Origin: an uncultured Collinsella sp.
GTDB taxonomy: Bacteria; Actinomycetota; Coriobacteriia; Coriobacteriales; Coriobacteriaceae
Assembly: GCA_934668695.1 (NCBI GenBank)
Contig: CAKUOD010000004.1
Location: 42,977 to 106,976, forward strand
DNA: 64,000 nucleotides
Reading direction: 5' to 3'
Shown here: in pieces, positions 1 to 10,399 of the stretch
Position numbering within the stretch: the first letter of the stretch is position 1
Layout of the letters: the number at the start of each line of letters is the position of its first letter
Position numbers and translations under genes: made by a program
The notes under the pieces: generated by a model
The model's database searches: none
What the model saw: the letters and a program-made list of their open reading frames with translations, nothing else
Told to the model about the DNA's origin: nothing

Positions 1-670
1 CGGCGGCGCACATGCCCTGTACAATCTCGGCCTTAGCGCGGGCGATGTTCTCGCGGCTGCCCAAAATGCCGATATGAGAGGTGCCGATCTTGCTCACGAT
101 GGCAAGGTTGGGATTGGCGGACTGGGACAGGCGCTCGATCTCGTGGAAATGGTTCATGCCCATCTCGAGCACTAGGACCTCGGTATCGGCCGGAGCGGAA
201 AGCACCGTGAGCGGCATGCCGATCAGGTTATTGAAATTGCCCTTGGTGGCCCAGACACGATAGCGCTTGGCGAGCACGGCGGCGAGCACGTCCTTGGTCG
301 TCGTCTTGCCGATGGAACCGGTAATGCCAACGACCAGGCAGCCGAGCTCCAGGCGATACGCGTGCGCCAAACGCAGCAGAAACTCCTCGGGATCATCGGT
401 CAGCAAGATGGCACAGCCCTTGTCCTGTGCCAGCGAGACCAGCTCGGCCTCGGGCTCACGCGTCATCACGACGGCGCCGGCACCCGACTGGACGGCACGG
501 GAAGCAAAATCATTGCCGTCGACGTTTTCACCGGGAAAGGCGACGAAAATCGTCCCTTCCTCGACCTGGCGCGAGTCGATAACGCACCCGCGGCATACCC
601 GATCGACTTCTCCCGTCACGGTTCGGGCCCCTGTTGCGGCCGCGAGGTTGTTGACGGCGATCTCTATCAT
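1..670 (-). CDS. murF: UDP-N-acetylmuramoyl-tripeptide--D-alanyl-D-alanine ligase MurF (C-terminus outside window)
   Basis: MurF adds D-Ala-D-Ala to UDP-MurNAc-tripeptide in the cytoplasm, the last soluble step of peptidoglycan precursor synthesis. About 223 N-terminal residues are visible. They contain the Mur ligase P-loop GITGSIGKTTTKD, followed by the WATKGNFNNLIGMPLT stretch that separates MurF from MurC, MurD and MurE, and the EMGMNHFHEI segment. The ATG at 668-670 follows a GGGGAG ribosome site. It lies downstream of ftsI on the same strand, the usual division/wall cluster order. The frame runs off the left edge of the window. The assignment is from motif and context and is firm. Confidence 0.93.
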   Translation of the reverse strand, partial: MIEIAVNNLAAATGARTVTGEVDRVCRGCVIDSRQVEEGTIFVAFPGENVDGNDFASRAVQSGAGAVVMTREPEAELVSLAQDKGCAILLTDDPEEFLLRLAHAYRLELGCLVVGITGSIGKTTTKDVLAAVLAKRYRVWATKGNFNNLIGMPLTVLSAPADTEVLVLEMGMNHFHEIERLSQSANPNLAIVSKIGTSHIGILGSRENIARAKAEIVQGMCAA

Positions 671-798
671 TGCAGCTCCCCTGTAAACCTAAATAATGCT
701 ATCGGCGTATTGTATCCCAGCGCCGCGCATGCGTGGTGCAGGGCATGTGAACACCCCTCATATGGGACAACAAACCACGCCCCAAAGATTGTAACCCC

Positions 799-2664
799 CT
801 ACTTCGTGTGCGGGATACCCAGCACGTCGAGCGCGTTGGCCATAATGGACTGGAACGGCACCGCAGCGGCATCTGAGCCGCTCGGCGTTCCGTCGAGCGT
901 GATATAGCACAACACCTTGGGCGATTGTGCCGGTGCAAAGCCCATAAAGGACGACATGTAGTTCTCCTTGAGGTAGCCGCCGTTCTCGTCGGCACGTTCG
1001 GCCGTACCGGTCTTACCCGCCACGTCATAGCCGTCAACCGCGCCGCCAACGCCCGTTCCCTCCGACACGACCGTCTGCATGCACGATGTCACCTGGGATG
1101 CGGCGTCCTCCGAAATCGCGCGCTCGCCTTCGCCCCAGTCCTTCTCGTCGCCTTTGCTGGACTTATAGAAGTGCGGGGTCATCATCACGCCGCCGTTGGC
1201 GATGCCGCCCACGGCACGTGCGATCTCAATAGGCGAGACAGACAGCGCCTGTCCAAAGCTCATCGAGCCCAGCGTGGCGCCGTCATACTGGTCACGCTCC
1301 TTGACGATGCCCAGGCTCTCGCCCGGAAAATCGACACCGGAGCTGTGACCGATGCCCCACTTGTCCACATAGGCGGCAAAGTCGTCGGCACCGATCTTGC
1401 GCCCCACCAGGACAAATCCCACGTTGGACGAACGGCGCATCATCTCGCGCACATCCATGGTCATGGCGTAGTCGCGCTTGTCGGCATCGGTGACGGTATC
1501 GTCGCCCACCTTGATGCTCGCCGGCACCTCAAACGACGTACTCGACCGCACGACACCCAAGTCGAAGCTGGCGCCCGCCACGAGCGTCTTAAAGACCGAG
1601 CCGGGCTCGTAGGCGTCGGTGACCAGGCGCAGGTTCATATCCTCGGTCTTGGCGTTTTCCAAATTGGTCTGGTCGTAGGTCGGATACGAGCAGGCTGCCA
1701 AGATCTCGCCTGTCGTAGGATCGGTGACCAGCGCCGAGCCGTTCTTGGCCTTTGTCTTCTCGACAGCCTCTGCCAGGGCATCCTCGGCCGCACGCTGGAT
1801 ATTGACGTCGAGCGTCGTCACGATATCAACGCCGTCGACCGCAGCCACCTTTTTATAGGCACCGCCCGCGATATAGCTGCCGTCCCTCGCGCGCTCGCGT
1901 ACGAGAGAGCCGTTCGTGCCGGTCAGAAGCTTGTTGTATTGCTTTTCGAGACCCGTCAAGCCGTCGTTGTCTACATTCACTACACCCAGCACCTGCGATG
2001 CCAGATTGCCGTATGGATATACGCGCTTCATGGCCTGCTCAAAAAGCACGCCGGGCAGGTTCTTCTTCTCCAGCGCCGCAGCGTCGTCTTCGTCCACCTG
2101 GCGCTTGATATACACCCAGGTTCCATCGGACTCAACGAGCTTGCGGCAGGTCTTTTTATCGATTCCAGTTGCCTTGACCAGCGCCGACACCGTCTTGTCA
2201 ACATCCTCGACAAGCTGGGGGTTCACGGCGATGTTGCGACATTCGACCGACGACGCCAGCACGTTACCGTTGCGGTCGTAGACGGTGCCACGTTTGGCAT
2301 AGAGAGTCTGCGCAAGCAGGCGGCGCGCATCGGCACGCTCGCGCAGTTTATCGGCTTCGACAATTTGATAGTCGGCAAGGCGAAAGACGCCCAAGCCCAA
2401 GCCAAGCCCAATGAAGCCCATGACGGCTTTGCGGCGAGGCAGAGGCGTGCCTGTGAGCCATTCGGTCGACGAACTCTTGCGCGACCTGGTGTTATGCACT
2501 TGAGGGCCGCCCGAGCCGCGAAGTCGCGACGCCGGGTCGTTGCCACGGGACTGCCCGGCGTTGTAAGATTGCCGACCCGTTCCTTGATAACCAGAACGTC
2601 CCCGCGACGAGGGACGTCCAGAACCGCGGCCCCCATCGGAACCGCGGCGATAGTCATTTGTCAT
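799..2664 (-). CDS. ftsI: Class B penicillin-binding protein, FtsI/PBP2-type division transpeptidase
   Basis: This membrane-anchored D,D-transpeptidase should cross-link septal peptidoglycan. The 621 residues open with about 80 residues rich in Gly, Arg and Ser, then one membrane segment near residues 81-97, a dimerisation domain and the transpeptidase domain. The three catalytic motifs are present: SVFK with Ser356, SSN at 412-414 and KTGTAE at 551-556. The long low-complexity cytoplasmic tail is typical of actinobacterial PBPs but not of E. coli FtsI. The gene follows the FtsL-like gene by 17 bases and precedes murF. No PASTA repeats are seen at the C-terminus, so it is FtsI-like rather than SpoVD/PBP2x with PASTA domains. 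Confidence 0.92.
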   Translation of the reverse strand: MTNDYRRGSDGGRGSGRPSSRGRSGYQGTGRQSYNAGQSRGNDPASRLRGSGGPQVHNTRSRKSSSTEWLTGTPLPRRKAVMGFIGLGLGLGVFRLADYQIVEADKLRERADARRLLAQTLYAKRGTVYDRNGNVLASSVECRNIAVNPQLVEDVDKTVSALVKATGIDKKTCRKLVESDGTWVYIKRQVDEDDAAALEKKNLPGVLFEQAMKRVYPYGNLASQVLGVVNVDNDGLTGLEKQYNKLLTGTNGSLVRERARDGSYIAGGAYKKVAAVDGVDIVTTLDVNIQRAAEDALAEAVEKTKAKNGSALVTDPTTGEILAACSYPTYDQTNLENAKTEDMNLRLVTDAYEPGSVFKTLVAGASFDLGVVRSSTSFEVPASIKVGDDTVTDADKRDYAMTMDVREMMRRSSNVGFVLVGRKIGADDFAAYVDKWGIGHSSGVDFPGESLGIVKERDQYDGATLGSMSFGQALSVSPIEIARAVGGIANGGVMMTPHFYKSSKGDEKDWGEGERAISEDAASQVTSCMQTVVSEGTGVGGAVDGYDVAGKTGTAERADENGGYLKENYMSSFMGFAPAQSPKVLCYITLDGTPSGSDAAAVPFQSIMANALDVLGIPHTK

Positions 2665-2681
2665 ACTCAGCTACCGTCTTG

Positions 2682-3152
2682 CTACTGAGCGGTCGCGGTC
2701 GCGTTGGCGCCCGCGGCTGCATCCTGCGAAAAGTCAAGTGTAACGCTCTCGCTGGGCTCCACCATGCCATAAGCGCCCGCAAGGTCGCGAATGCGTGTGT
2801 CGGCGCCATAGACCGAATGCATGACCTCCAGGTCGGAGCTCTCATCGGTCGCCTTTTCGAGCGTGTTGGTAAGCTCGGCGTTGCTGTTGAGCACCTGGGC
2901 CGTAACGCCGGCGAGCGCCACGCGGGCGACGCCAATCGTCATGAAGATAGCCGCAATGATGCAAAACGTTTTAAGAACGCTCATGAAAACCGGGCTTACC
3001 GCCTGGTTTGCCTGACGGCCCGCGCCCGTGTAGACATCAAAGCGCGGCGTGCGCTGCTCACGGGGAGCAACGGGGGCCTGCGGCGTCTCACGATAGGCGG
3101 GCATGGCGTTCATATCATAGGCGAGTGCTGCGCTTGAAGTGTTGTAGCCCAT
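2682..3152 (-). CDS. FtsL-like cell division membrane protein
   Basis: The protein has 156 residues with a Pro/Arg-rich cytoplasmic N-terminus, one hydrophobic segment at about residues 58-82 (VFMSVLKTFCIIAAIFMTIG and onward) and a short extracytoplasmic part with heptad-like spacing. This bitopic layout, together with its place between rsmH and the ftsI-type gene, is that of FtsL, which forms the FtsQLB complex and recruits and activates the septal transpeptidase. FtsL sequences are poorly conserved, so the call rests on topology and gene order rather than residue identity. The C-terminus is an Ala/Thr-rich tail. Confidence 0.72.
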   Translation of the reverse strand: MGYNTSSAALAYDMNAMPAYRETPQAPVAPREQRTPRFDVYTGAGRQANQAVSPVFMSVLKTFCIIAAIFMTIGVARVALAGVTAQVLNSNAELTNTLEKATDESSDLEVMHSVYGADTRIRDLAGAYGMVEPSESVTLDFSQDAAAGANATATAQ

Positions 3153-3242
3153 GATATGCCGCCTCCCATCCCGAGTACGTTGGTAGTGTGTTTAAGCTTC
3201 GTTTATGGTGCGAGCGGGAGGTCCAATATCGCGCGGTCGCGC

Positions 3243-4208
3243 CTACAGACGCTGCGCCACGCGGATTTTGGCTGATCTCGCCCGAGGGTTGCGCTCAACC
3301 TCATCAGGCTGGGCAACCAAGGGTTTGCGAGTGATGACCTTGAGTATCGGCACGTTGCCGCACACGCACACCGGAATCTCCGGCGGACACGTGCACCCCT
3401 GGCTCATCTCCTTAAAGTGATTCTTTACGATACGGTCCTCGAGCGAGTGATACGAGATGACGCAGATACGTCCGCCCGGATTGAGCCACCTGGTGGCGGC
3501 ATCAAGCCCTCGTTCGAGCACATCGAGCTCGTGATTGACCTCGATGCGAATGGCCTGGAAACTTTTCTTGGCCGGGTGTCCGCCATGCCGACGAGCGGCA
3601 GCCGGGATACCCGCCTTGATGATCTCGACAAATTGGCCGGTAGTTTCGATCGGTTCTTGCTCGCGGCGGCGCACGATCTCGCGCGCGATCTGCGAGGCGA
3701 ACTTCTCTTCGCCGTAGACGCGTAGAATCCGGGCGAGGTCGTGTTCGTTATAGGTGTTGATGACCTCAGCTGCGTTTAAGGTGTTATTACCCGGATCCAT
3801 CCGCATGTCCAATGGGGCGTCCTCGTTATACGAAAAGCCCCTGCCAGGGATATCGAGTTGCGGTGACGAAACGCCCAAATCGAACAGGAAGCCATCGACC
3901 CCGGGCACCTCGGCCGAGCAAAGCAGCTCGTCCAAGTCGCCGAAGTTGCCCTTCAGCAGCTGGTGCGGAACGCCGGGAACCTCGCGGTCCAGACGGGCGC
4001 CAGCGGCCTCGAGGGCCATGTCGTCCTGATCGACGCCGAGCAAAAGGCCCGTCTCCCCCACCTGCGCGGCCATCTTTACCGAATGGCCGGCACCGCCAAG
4101 GGTGCAATCGCAGACAACGGAGCCGCTCTTTAGCCGCAGCGACTCAAGCACTTCGCCGAGCATGACAGGTTCATGCCGATATTCTTGTGTCAAGATCCCA
4201 CGCTCCAT
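3243..4208 (-). CDS. rsmH: 16S rRNA (cytosine(1402)-N(4))-methyltransferase RsmH
   Basis: RsmH (MraW) uses S-adenosylmethionine to methylate N4 of C1402 in the ribosomal P site. The 321 residues start with the family signature EPVMLGEVLESL, then the SAM motif DCTLGGAGHS, FDLGVSSPQLD and the C-terminal SYHSLEDRIVKNHFKE block. The length is normal for the family. It lies 20 bases after mraZ and before the FtsL-like gene, the standard mraZ-mraW-ftsL-ftsI order, so it is probably transcribed from the mraZ promoter. Confidence 0.97.
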   Translation of the reverse strand: MERGILTQEYRHEPVMLGEVLESLRLKSGSVVCDCTLGGAGHSVKMAAQVGETGLLLGVDQDDMALEAAGARLDREVPGVPHQLLKGNFGDLDELLCSAEVPGVDGFLFDLGVSSPQLDIPGRGFSYNEDAPLDMRMDPGNNTLNAAEVINTYNEHDLARILRVYGEEKFASQIAREIVRRREQEPIETTGQFVEIIKAGIPAAARRHGGHPAKKSFQAIRIEVNHELDVLERGLDAATRWLNPGGRICVISYHSLEDRIVKNHFKEMSQGCTCPPEIPVCVCGNVPILKVITRKPLVAQPDEVERNPRARSAKIRVAQRL

Positions 4209-4228
4209 CCGTTACCCGTGCCTTGCCC

Positions 4229-4663
4229 TTACGAGAAGAAGAGGTCCAGCAGGGCCTCATCGTCATCGTCCTCATCGGCCGCGGCGCGATCCCAAACCTC
4301 AAGGTGGTCGTAGTTGCCCACAACCGTGACCTCGCGGTCGAGGTTCGCCTGCTTGCGGAGAGACTCGGAAAGACCGATACGACCGGCGCTGTCCACGTCC
4401 ATCGACGTGGTGCGCTTGTTGATCGCCCTCATGAGCTTCTGGTCGTTAATGTCACGCGGGTTAAAACCCTCGTGGCCCTCACGACCCGCGAAGAGTCCTT
4501 CGACCCACTTATCGAAGGCCTCGGCAGAGAACACGTACAGAGCATCGACATCCAGGGCTTTGAACACGCGAACGTGCTCTCCAAGCTCCTCGCGAAGGGG
4601 TGCAGGCAGGGACAGACGACCTTTTGCATCGAGATTGCGCTCGTATGCACCAGTCATTCCCAT
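4229..4663 (-). CDS. mraZ: Transcriptional regulator MraZ
   Basis: MraZ is an AbrB-fold ring-forming DNA-binding protein that controls the division and cell wall cluster. The 144 residues contain the signature GAYERNLDAKGRLSLPAPLR near the N-terminus and the second half-repeat DSAGRIGLSESLRKQANLDR. A GGGAGG ribosome site six bases before the ATG supports this start. It is the first gene of the minus-strand cluster mraZ-rsmH-ftsL-ftsI-murF. Repeated TGGG boxes just upstream fit autoregulation. An acidic Asp/Glu run sits near the C-terminus. Confidence 0.96.
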   Translation of the reverse strand: MGMTGAYERNLDAKGRLSLPAPLREELGEHVRVFKALDVDALYVFSAEAFDKWVEGLFAGREGHEGFNPRDINDQKLMRAINKRTTSMDVDSAGRIGLSESLRKQANLDREVTVVGNYDHLEVWDRAAADEDDDDEALLDLFFS

Positions 4664-4731
4664 GTGCGCCCTCCCCTCGGTTACTCAGATGGCACGTACG
4701 CGGGGAACCACCCCGCCTGTCGACGTCATTA

Positions 4732-4760
4732 ATAATATGGGGAACCGCCCCATTTTTCAA
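4732..4760 (-). promoter_or_regulatory. Predicted sigma70-type promoter of the mraZ division cluster
   Basis: On the minus strand TTGAAA (4755-4760) and TATTAT (4732-4737) are separated by exactly 17 bases, a near-consensus housekeeping promoter about 70 bases before the mraZ start. The spacer itself holds a 6-bp inverted repeat, ATGGGG to CCCCAT with a five-base loop. The assignment is from sequence only. Confidence 0.65.
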
Positions 4761-4768
4761 CACCTTTC

Positions 4769-4805
4769 CCCACCCCTCCCCCACCCCGCCCCACCACTCC
4801 ACCCA
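4769..4805 (-). promoter_or_regulatory. MraZ-box-like direct repeats
   Basis: Four TGGG elements occur on the minus strand, with plus-strand CCCA at 4769, 4780, 4790 and 4802. The 10-12 base periodicity places them on one face of the helix directly upstream of the -35 hexamer. MraZ is known to bind short TGGG-type direct repeats spaced by about one helical turn upstream of its own gene, so this is a probable operator. Confidence 0.6.
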
Positions 4806-5027
4806 CCATATATTGCAAAACACCCCCAATCATATGTTCGAAAACACAATATGTTGTGTTTACAGCAACGGCGGGATGCCACCTGTGGCATCGCGCCTTT
4901 CAACCTCAACCTTCAAGTTGACCTTGAGGCGATTTTTGCGTCCCTTTACATGGCGTTCACATCGCCCCCAAACTCCCCCACCCAAGGCACGTGCGGCCCA
5001 CCACCGCGACGACAAGTGGCGAAAAAT
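4806..5027. other. Gene-free stretch with small palindromes upstream of mraZ
   Basis: No coding region is supported here. A perfect 8-bp palindrome, GATGCCAC to GTGGCATC, lies at 4875-4892. An imperfect palindrome with CCTCAA at 4904-4909 and TTGAGG at 4924-4929 encloses CTTCAAGTTG, which resembles operators of the MerR/SoxR type and a similar element at 51838-51875. No regulator can be named. Confidence 0.4.
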
Positions 5028-5091
5028 GGGACGAGCCCCAGATTGCCCATGCGAGCGCAAAAGCACGCAGCGGCAATCTGGGGCCCGTCCC
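5028..5091. repeat. Long intergenic inverted repeat after xerD
   Basis: Two 20-base arms (5028-5047 and 5072-5091), complementary except for two adjacent positions, flank a 24-base core containing GCGAGCGC. The site starts about 35 bases beyond the xerD stop on the minus strand and could end that transcript, although no clear U-run follows. It belongs to the class of long inverted repeats seen at several gene junctions in this window. Confidence 0.7.
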
Positions 5092-5124
5092 CAAATACCT
5101 ATAGATATGCAGGCCAGCGATGTG

Positions 5125-6066
5125 TTAATGATGTGCCAGCGGGTGCGCCGCCAGATAGACCTCGGTCAGTTGCGTACGATCGACATGCGTGTAGACCTGC
5201 GTGGTCGATATATCGGCATGTCCCAAGATCTCCTGTAGCACACGGAGGTCTGCGCCGCCCGCAAGCATATGGGTGGCAAAGGAGTGGCGCAGCGTATGGG
5301 GATGGAGTCCCACCAGCCCTACCTGGCGCCCGTAGCGCTCACAGATGGCATGGATGCCCTGGCGCGACAGACGACGGCCGTTCTTATTTAAAAAGACCGC
5401 CGAGGTCTCGGTTCCGCGGACATGGGCCGCCAAGCGAGAACGCCCCTCAGTTATATAGCGCGTCAGAGCTCGCGCCGCGCTTCCCACCAACGGGGACAGG
5501 CGTTCCTTTGAGCCCTTACCGCGAACGAGTACAAAACCATCGTCGATATGGATATCGCCCACATCGAGCCCCACCAATTCGCTCACACGCAAACCGCATC
5601 CGTAGAGCACTTCCAAGATGGCATGGTCGCGCAAGCCCATCTCGCCCTCGGGGAAGTCTTGATCGAGCAGCGCCGAGACATCCTCCACCGATAGATACTC
5701 CGGCAAACGCTCAGCCTTTTTAGGCAGGCGCAACGCCGCCGTTGGATTTTGGGCCACAGCCCCATCGCGCACCAAAAAGGCATGCAGGCCCTTCACGGCC
5801 GCAAGCGCACGCTCCACCGAGGCATCGGAATAGCCCCCATCGCGACGGTCGGCGACAAAGCCCTCCACGACCTGACGAGTCACCTCATCAAAAGACATGA
5901 TGCCCGCCCGCTCCAGATAGGCGCAGTACGTCGTCAGGTCACGACGATAGGCCGCAATCGTGTTGCGCGCCAAACCCCGCTCGACCGCGAGGTAATCGAG
6001 ATACTCCCCCGCCGCCACGGCGAGCGACGAGGGAGTAGCTTCGGTATGTTCTTTGTTCGCCGGCAC
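5125..6066 (-). CDS. xerD: Tyrosine recombinase XerD
   Basis: XerD resolves chromosome dimers at dif sites together with XerC. The predicted 313-residue protein has an N-terminal SAM-like core-binding domain (EYLDYLAVERGLARNTIAAY) and a catalytic domain with the Arg of GCGLRVSEL, HTLRHSFATHM and the nucleophile Tyr in STTQVYTHVD. The frame continues upstream into pyrG, so I place the start at a GTG two bases after the pyrG stop. This gives the usual family length, but the ribosome site there is weak. Coupled translation from pyrG is likely. XerC cannot be excluded from sequence alone. Confidence 0.88.
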   Translation of the reverse strand: MPANKEHTEATPSSLAVAAGEYLDYLAVERGLARNTIAAYRRDLTTYCAYLERAGIMSFDEVTRQVVEGFVADRRDGGYSDASVERALAAVKGLHAFLVRDGAVAQNPTAALRLPKKAERLPEYLSVEDVSALLDQDFPEGEMGLRDHAILEVLYGCGLRVSELVGLDVGDIHIDDGFVLVRGKGSKERLSPLVGSAARALTRYITEGRSRLAAHVRGTETSAVFLNKNGRRLSRQGIHAICERYGRQVGLVGLHPHTLRHSFATHMLAGGADLRVLQEILGHADISTTQVYTHVDRTQLTEVYLAAHPLAHH

Positions 6067-6068
6067 CC

Positions 6069-7736
<1,668 letters not shown>

Positions 7737-7849
7737 TTACCTGCGCTTCCCGTAGAAGTTGTTTATCCACATCTTACGGGTCTTCATTGTAATACTCGCG
7801 CCGCGGACCGTCCGCAATTTTTCTCGCGTGCGATTGCATTTCTCAATCT

Positions 7850-7888
7850 TGAAACAAAACGCCGCCCGGTTTCCCAGGCGGCGTCGCT
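7850..7888 (-). terminator. Rho-independent terminator after the winged-helix gene
   Basis: Read on the minus strand, GCCGCC and GGCGGC arms enclose a GC-rich loop and are followed by GTTTTGTTT. It lies 20 bases beyond the stop of the 7909-8247 gene and upstream of pyrG, so it separates those transcription units. Confidence 0.75.
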
Positions 7889-7908
7889 ATGGCAAGGGTT
7901 ACATGCTG

Positions 7909-8247
7909 CTATCGATCAGCAACCTCGTCCTCAAGCATTTCTTGAACGAGCATGCCGGTACGGACGCCCTCAAGATACCACTCACCACGTTCGGTGAGGC
8001 AAATGCCATTTGCAAGCTGACCGCCATCGTCGCTATAACGCGAGACGACATCAATCATGCCTTCGGAATCCAGGCGATCGATTGCCGCGCGGGCACGATA
8101 CGGCGAAACCCCCACGCGCTCGGCAAGCGTTTTGCGCGAGAAACCATACGGCCCGCCATTGTCTTCGGTTTGCTGGTCGATCTCCATCAACACCAGCACC
8201 TCGACACGCTTCATATCGTTGACACTCGCACGACCCTTGCCCGCCAT
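7909..8247 (-). CDS. Small winged-helix DNA-binding protein
   Basis: The 112-residue protein looks like a winged-helix transcription regulator: helix VNDMKRVEVLVLMEIDQQ, a helix-turn-helix around SRKTLAERVGVSPYRARAAI, then LDSEGMIDVVSRYSDDGGQL as the wing. I could not assign a named family (MarR-like or a small wHTH). The ATG at 8245-8247 has a strong GAGGAGG site, so it is preferred over an in-frame start 18 codons upstream. It is a single gene bounded by terminators on both sides, so it may regulate something elsewhere. Confidence 0.72.
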   Translation of the reverse strand: MAGKGRASVNDMKRVEVLVLMEIDQQTEDNGGPYGFSRKTLAERVGVSPYRARAAIDRLDSEGMIDVVSRYSDDGGQLANGICLTERGEWYLEGVRTGMLVQEMLEDEVADR

Positions 8248-8435
8248 AGCAGCCTCCTCAAACCGAGCACGAGCATCTAACGCGCCGTGCGCGACCGACA
8301 CACCTCACGATGGCAGGTAATATCCATCATGCGGCATCCCGCTAAGGATGAAACAGTTACGGTTATTGTATACCGCTCAAATTGTTTCTAGGCAGGTAAA
8401 CAGCTATTTTTCGCCGAAATAGACGCTTTATTGAT

Positions 8436-8470
8436 CAAAAAGCCGTACCGGGCGCTAACCCGATACGGCC
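8436..8470 (-). terminator. Terminator of the DUF1846 gene
   Basis: On the minus strand GCCGTATCGGG pairs with CCCGGTACGGC over a six-base loop and is followed by TTTTTG. It starts about 35 bases after the stop at 8504. Confidence 0.85.
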
Positions 8471-8503
8471 AAAATGCAATGCAATTACCGCGGTGCTTCA
8501 AAC

Positions 8504-9985
8504 TTAGCGATGGAAGAAACCGCGGCGTTCAAACTTGGGCTCGCAGCACACGTTGATGCCCAACTTGCGCAGTACCGTCTCGTCCGTCGGCGAGATAATC
8601 ACGCTAAAGAAGGCGTCGCAACCGCGCAGCTGCTCCAGGCCCGAAAGGACGCGAGCGGCCGTCTCACTCGTGGCCGAGGTGATCGACAGCGCCATAAGCG
8701 TCTCGTCGGTGTGGAGGCGCGGGTTTTTGCTGCCCAGGAAATGCGTCTTGAGCTTGCTGATGGGCTCGATCGCCTCATCGCTAATGACCTCGAGCTCAAG
8801 GTCGACGCCCGAGACATGCTTGAGGGCGTTCATAATGAGCGAACTTGCGGCGCCCAAGCGCGTGGAGGTCTTACCGGTCACCACGGAGCCATCGGGCATG
8901 ACCATGGCACCCACGGGACCACCCGTCAGCTGCTCCCTGGTGAGGGCCGCCGAGCGCGCCGGTGAGTAGTTCTTATCGATGCCGGCTTTCTTCATAATAA
9001 TCTTGAGACGGTCGACTTGCTCATCGCCCACGCCGGTACGGCGCACATTTTCGACCGCGGTAAAGTAGCGGCGAACGATCTCCATCTTGGAAGCGTCGCG
9101 GCAGGCATCGTCATCTGTGATGGCAAAGCCGACCATATTGACGCCCATGTCCGTAGGGCTCTGGTAGGGGCTCTTGCCCAGGATCTTTTCCATCAGGGCA
9201 CGGACTACCGGGAAGGCCTCGACGTCGCGGTTGTAGTTGACCGTGGTCTTGTTGTAGGCCTCCAGGTGGAAGGAGTCGATGATGTTGGCGTCATCGAGGT
9301 CTGCCGTGGCGGCCTCGTAGGCAATATTGACCGGATGCGTAAGGGGCAGATTCCAAACCGGGAAGGTCTCGAATTTGGCATAGCCGGCGGCCGTGCCATG
9401 CTTGTGCTCGTGATAGAGCTGAGACAGGCAGGTGGCAAGCTTGCCCGAGCCAGGACCGGGGGCAGTGACCACAACGAGCGGTCGGGTGGTCTCGACAAAC
9501 TCGTTCTTGCCATAGCCATCGTCGGACACGATCAGATCGACATCGTGCGGATACCCCTCGATGGGATAGTGCAGCTTGGCGGGAATACCGAGCGCGTTCA
9601 GGCGGTTGCGGAACACATCGGCAGCGGGCTGGCCGGCGTACTGGGTGATGACCACAGCCGCGACGGCAAAGCCGTTGCCGCGGAACAGGTCAACCAGGCG
9701 CAGCACATCCTCGTCATAGGTAATGCCAAGGTCACCACGAGCCTTGTTTTTCTCGATGTGGTTCGCGTTGATCGCGATGATAACCTCGACATCGTCGGCG
9801 ATGCTCTTGAGCATGCGAAACTTGCTGTCCGGCTCAAAACCCGGCAGCACGCGGCTCGCGTGATAGTCGTCAAACAGCTTGCCGCCAAACTCCAAATACA
9901 GCTTGCCGCCAAACTGCGAGATGCGCTCCTTAATATGAGCGGCCTGCAGCTCGATATACTTCGCGTTGTCGAAACCCTGGCGCAT
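8504..9985 (-). CDS. DUF1846 family protein
   Basis: The 493 residues match the DUF1846 family over the full length. Examples are the opening MRQGFDNAKYIELQAAHIKE, then GGKLYLEFGGKLFDDYHASR, VVVTAPGPGSGKLATCLSQ (a P-loop-like turn) and the C-terminal block. The biochemical role of the family is not established as far as I know. The start with SD GGGAG is preferred over an in-frame ATG eight codons upstream that has no ribosome site. It is flanked by terminators and so appears to be transcribed alone. Confidence 0.88.
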   Translation of the reverse strand: MRQGFDNAKYIELQAAHIKERISQFGGKLYLEFGGKLFDDYHASRVLPGFEPDSKFRMLKSIADDVEVIIAINANHIEKNKARGDLGITYDEDVLRLVDLFRGNGFAVAAVVITQYAGQPAADVFRNRLNALGIPAKLHYPIEGYPHDVDLIVSDDGYGKNEFVETTRPLVVVTAPGPGSGKLATCLSQLYHEHKHGTAAGYAKFETFPVWNLPLTHPVNIAYEAATADLDDANIIDSFHLEAYNKTTVNYNRDVEAFPVVRALMEKILGKSPYQSPTDMGVNMVGFAITDDDACRDASKMEIVRRYFTAVENVRRTGVGDEQVDRLKIIMKKAGIDKNYSPARSAALTREQLTGGPVGAMVMPDGSVVTGKTSTRLGAASSLIMNALKHVSGVDLELEVISDEAIEPISKLKTHFLGSKNPRLHTDETLMALSITSATSETAARVLSGLEQLRGCDAFFSVIISPTDETVLRKLGINVCCEPKFERRGFFHR

Positions 9986-10144
9986 ATATGGCTCCCGTCC
10001 CGTTTCCATTTAATGTCTTAGGCGATTATAACGGAGCCTGCCCTCCCCGATGCCCAGGCCATCAACAGGCACCAACCAAACACGCCCACCGCGACCACTG
10101 GGGACCCGGGATAGCTAATTTGTGGCGGGAAACAAGGCACTCAG

Positions 10145-10206
10145 CACCAACAATGAAAACGTCACAGGCAGAGCCAAAGCCAGCGAACGGGCACCAGAGC
10201 GAGCAA
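10145..10206 (+). repeat. Copy 1 of a 62-bp intergenic direct repeat
   Basis: This unit runs from CACCAACAATG to CCAGAGCGAGCAA and contains the shared core CCAGCGAACGGGCACCAGAG. Two more copies follow at 10220-10280 and 10329-10390. Most differences between copies are single bases. No open frame is shared by all three. Confidence 0.75.
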
Positions 10207-10219
10207 GCTACCCCCCCTG

Positions 10220-10280
10220 CACCAACAAGGGGAACGTCGCAGGTTGAGCATAAGCCAGCGAAAGCCCGCCAGAGCGGCAA
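10220..10280 (+). repeat. Copy 2 of the 62-bp intergenic direct repeat
   Basis: The unit begins CACCAACAAGGG and shares GCAGGTTGAGCATAAG with copy 3 at all but one position. It begins 75 bases after copy 1. Confidence 0.75.
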
Positions 10281-10328
10281 TCTGACGCGAAAGAGGAGGG
10301 CATGGCGCAAAGCAATCTGACACCTTTG

Positions 10329-10390
10329 CCCCAACAATGGCAGCGCCGCAGGATGAGCATAAGTCAGCGAACGGGCTCCAGAGCGAACAA
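10329..10390 (+). repeat. Copy 3 of the 62-bp intergenic direct repeat
   Basis: The unit begins CCCCAACAATGG and continues GCAGGATGAGCATAAGTCAG. A short inverted match to its end, GCTCTGGTGCCCGT, follows at about 10457-10470 beyond the terminator hairpin. Confidence 0.72.
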
Positions 10391-10399
10391 ATTGGCATA

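Noticed and set aside
925..2688. A 587-codon plus-strand frame opposite the ftsI-type gene
   Set aside because: It is antisense to a clear penicillin-binding protein with all catalytic motifs and is His/Arg/Ala-rich without domains.
10145..10390. A CRISPR array
   Set aside because: The repeats are long, imperfect and unevenly spaced, only three in number, and no cas gene is present.
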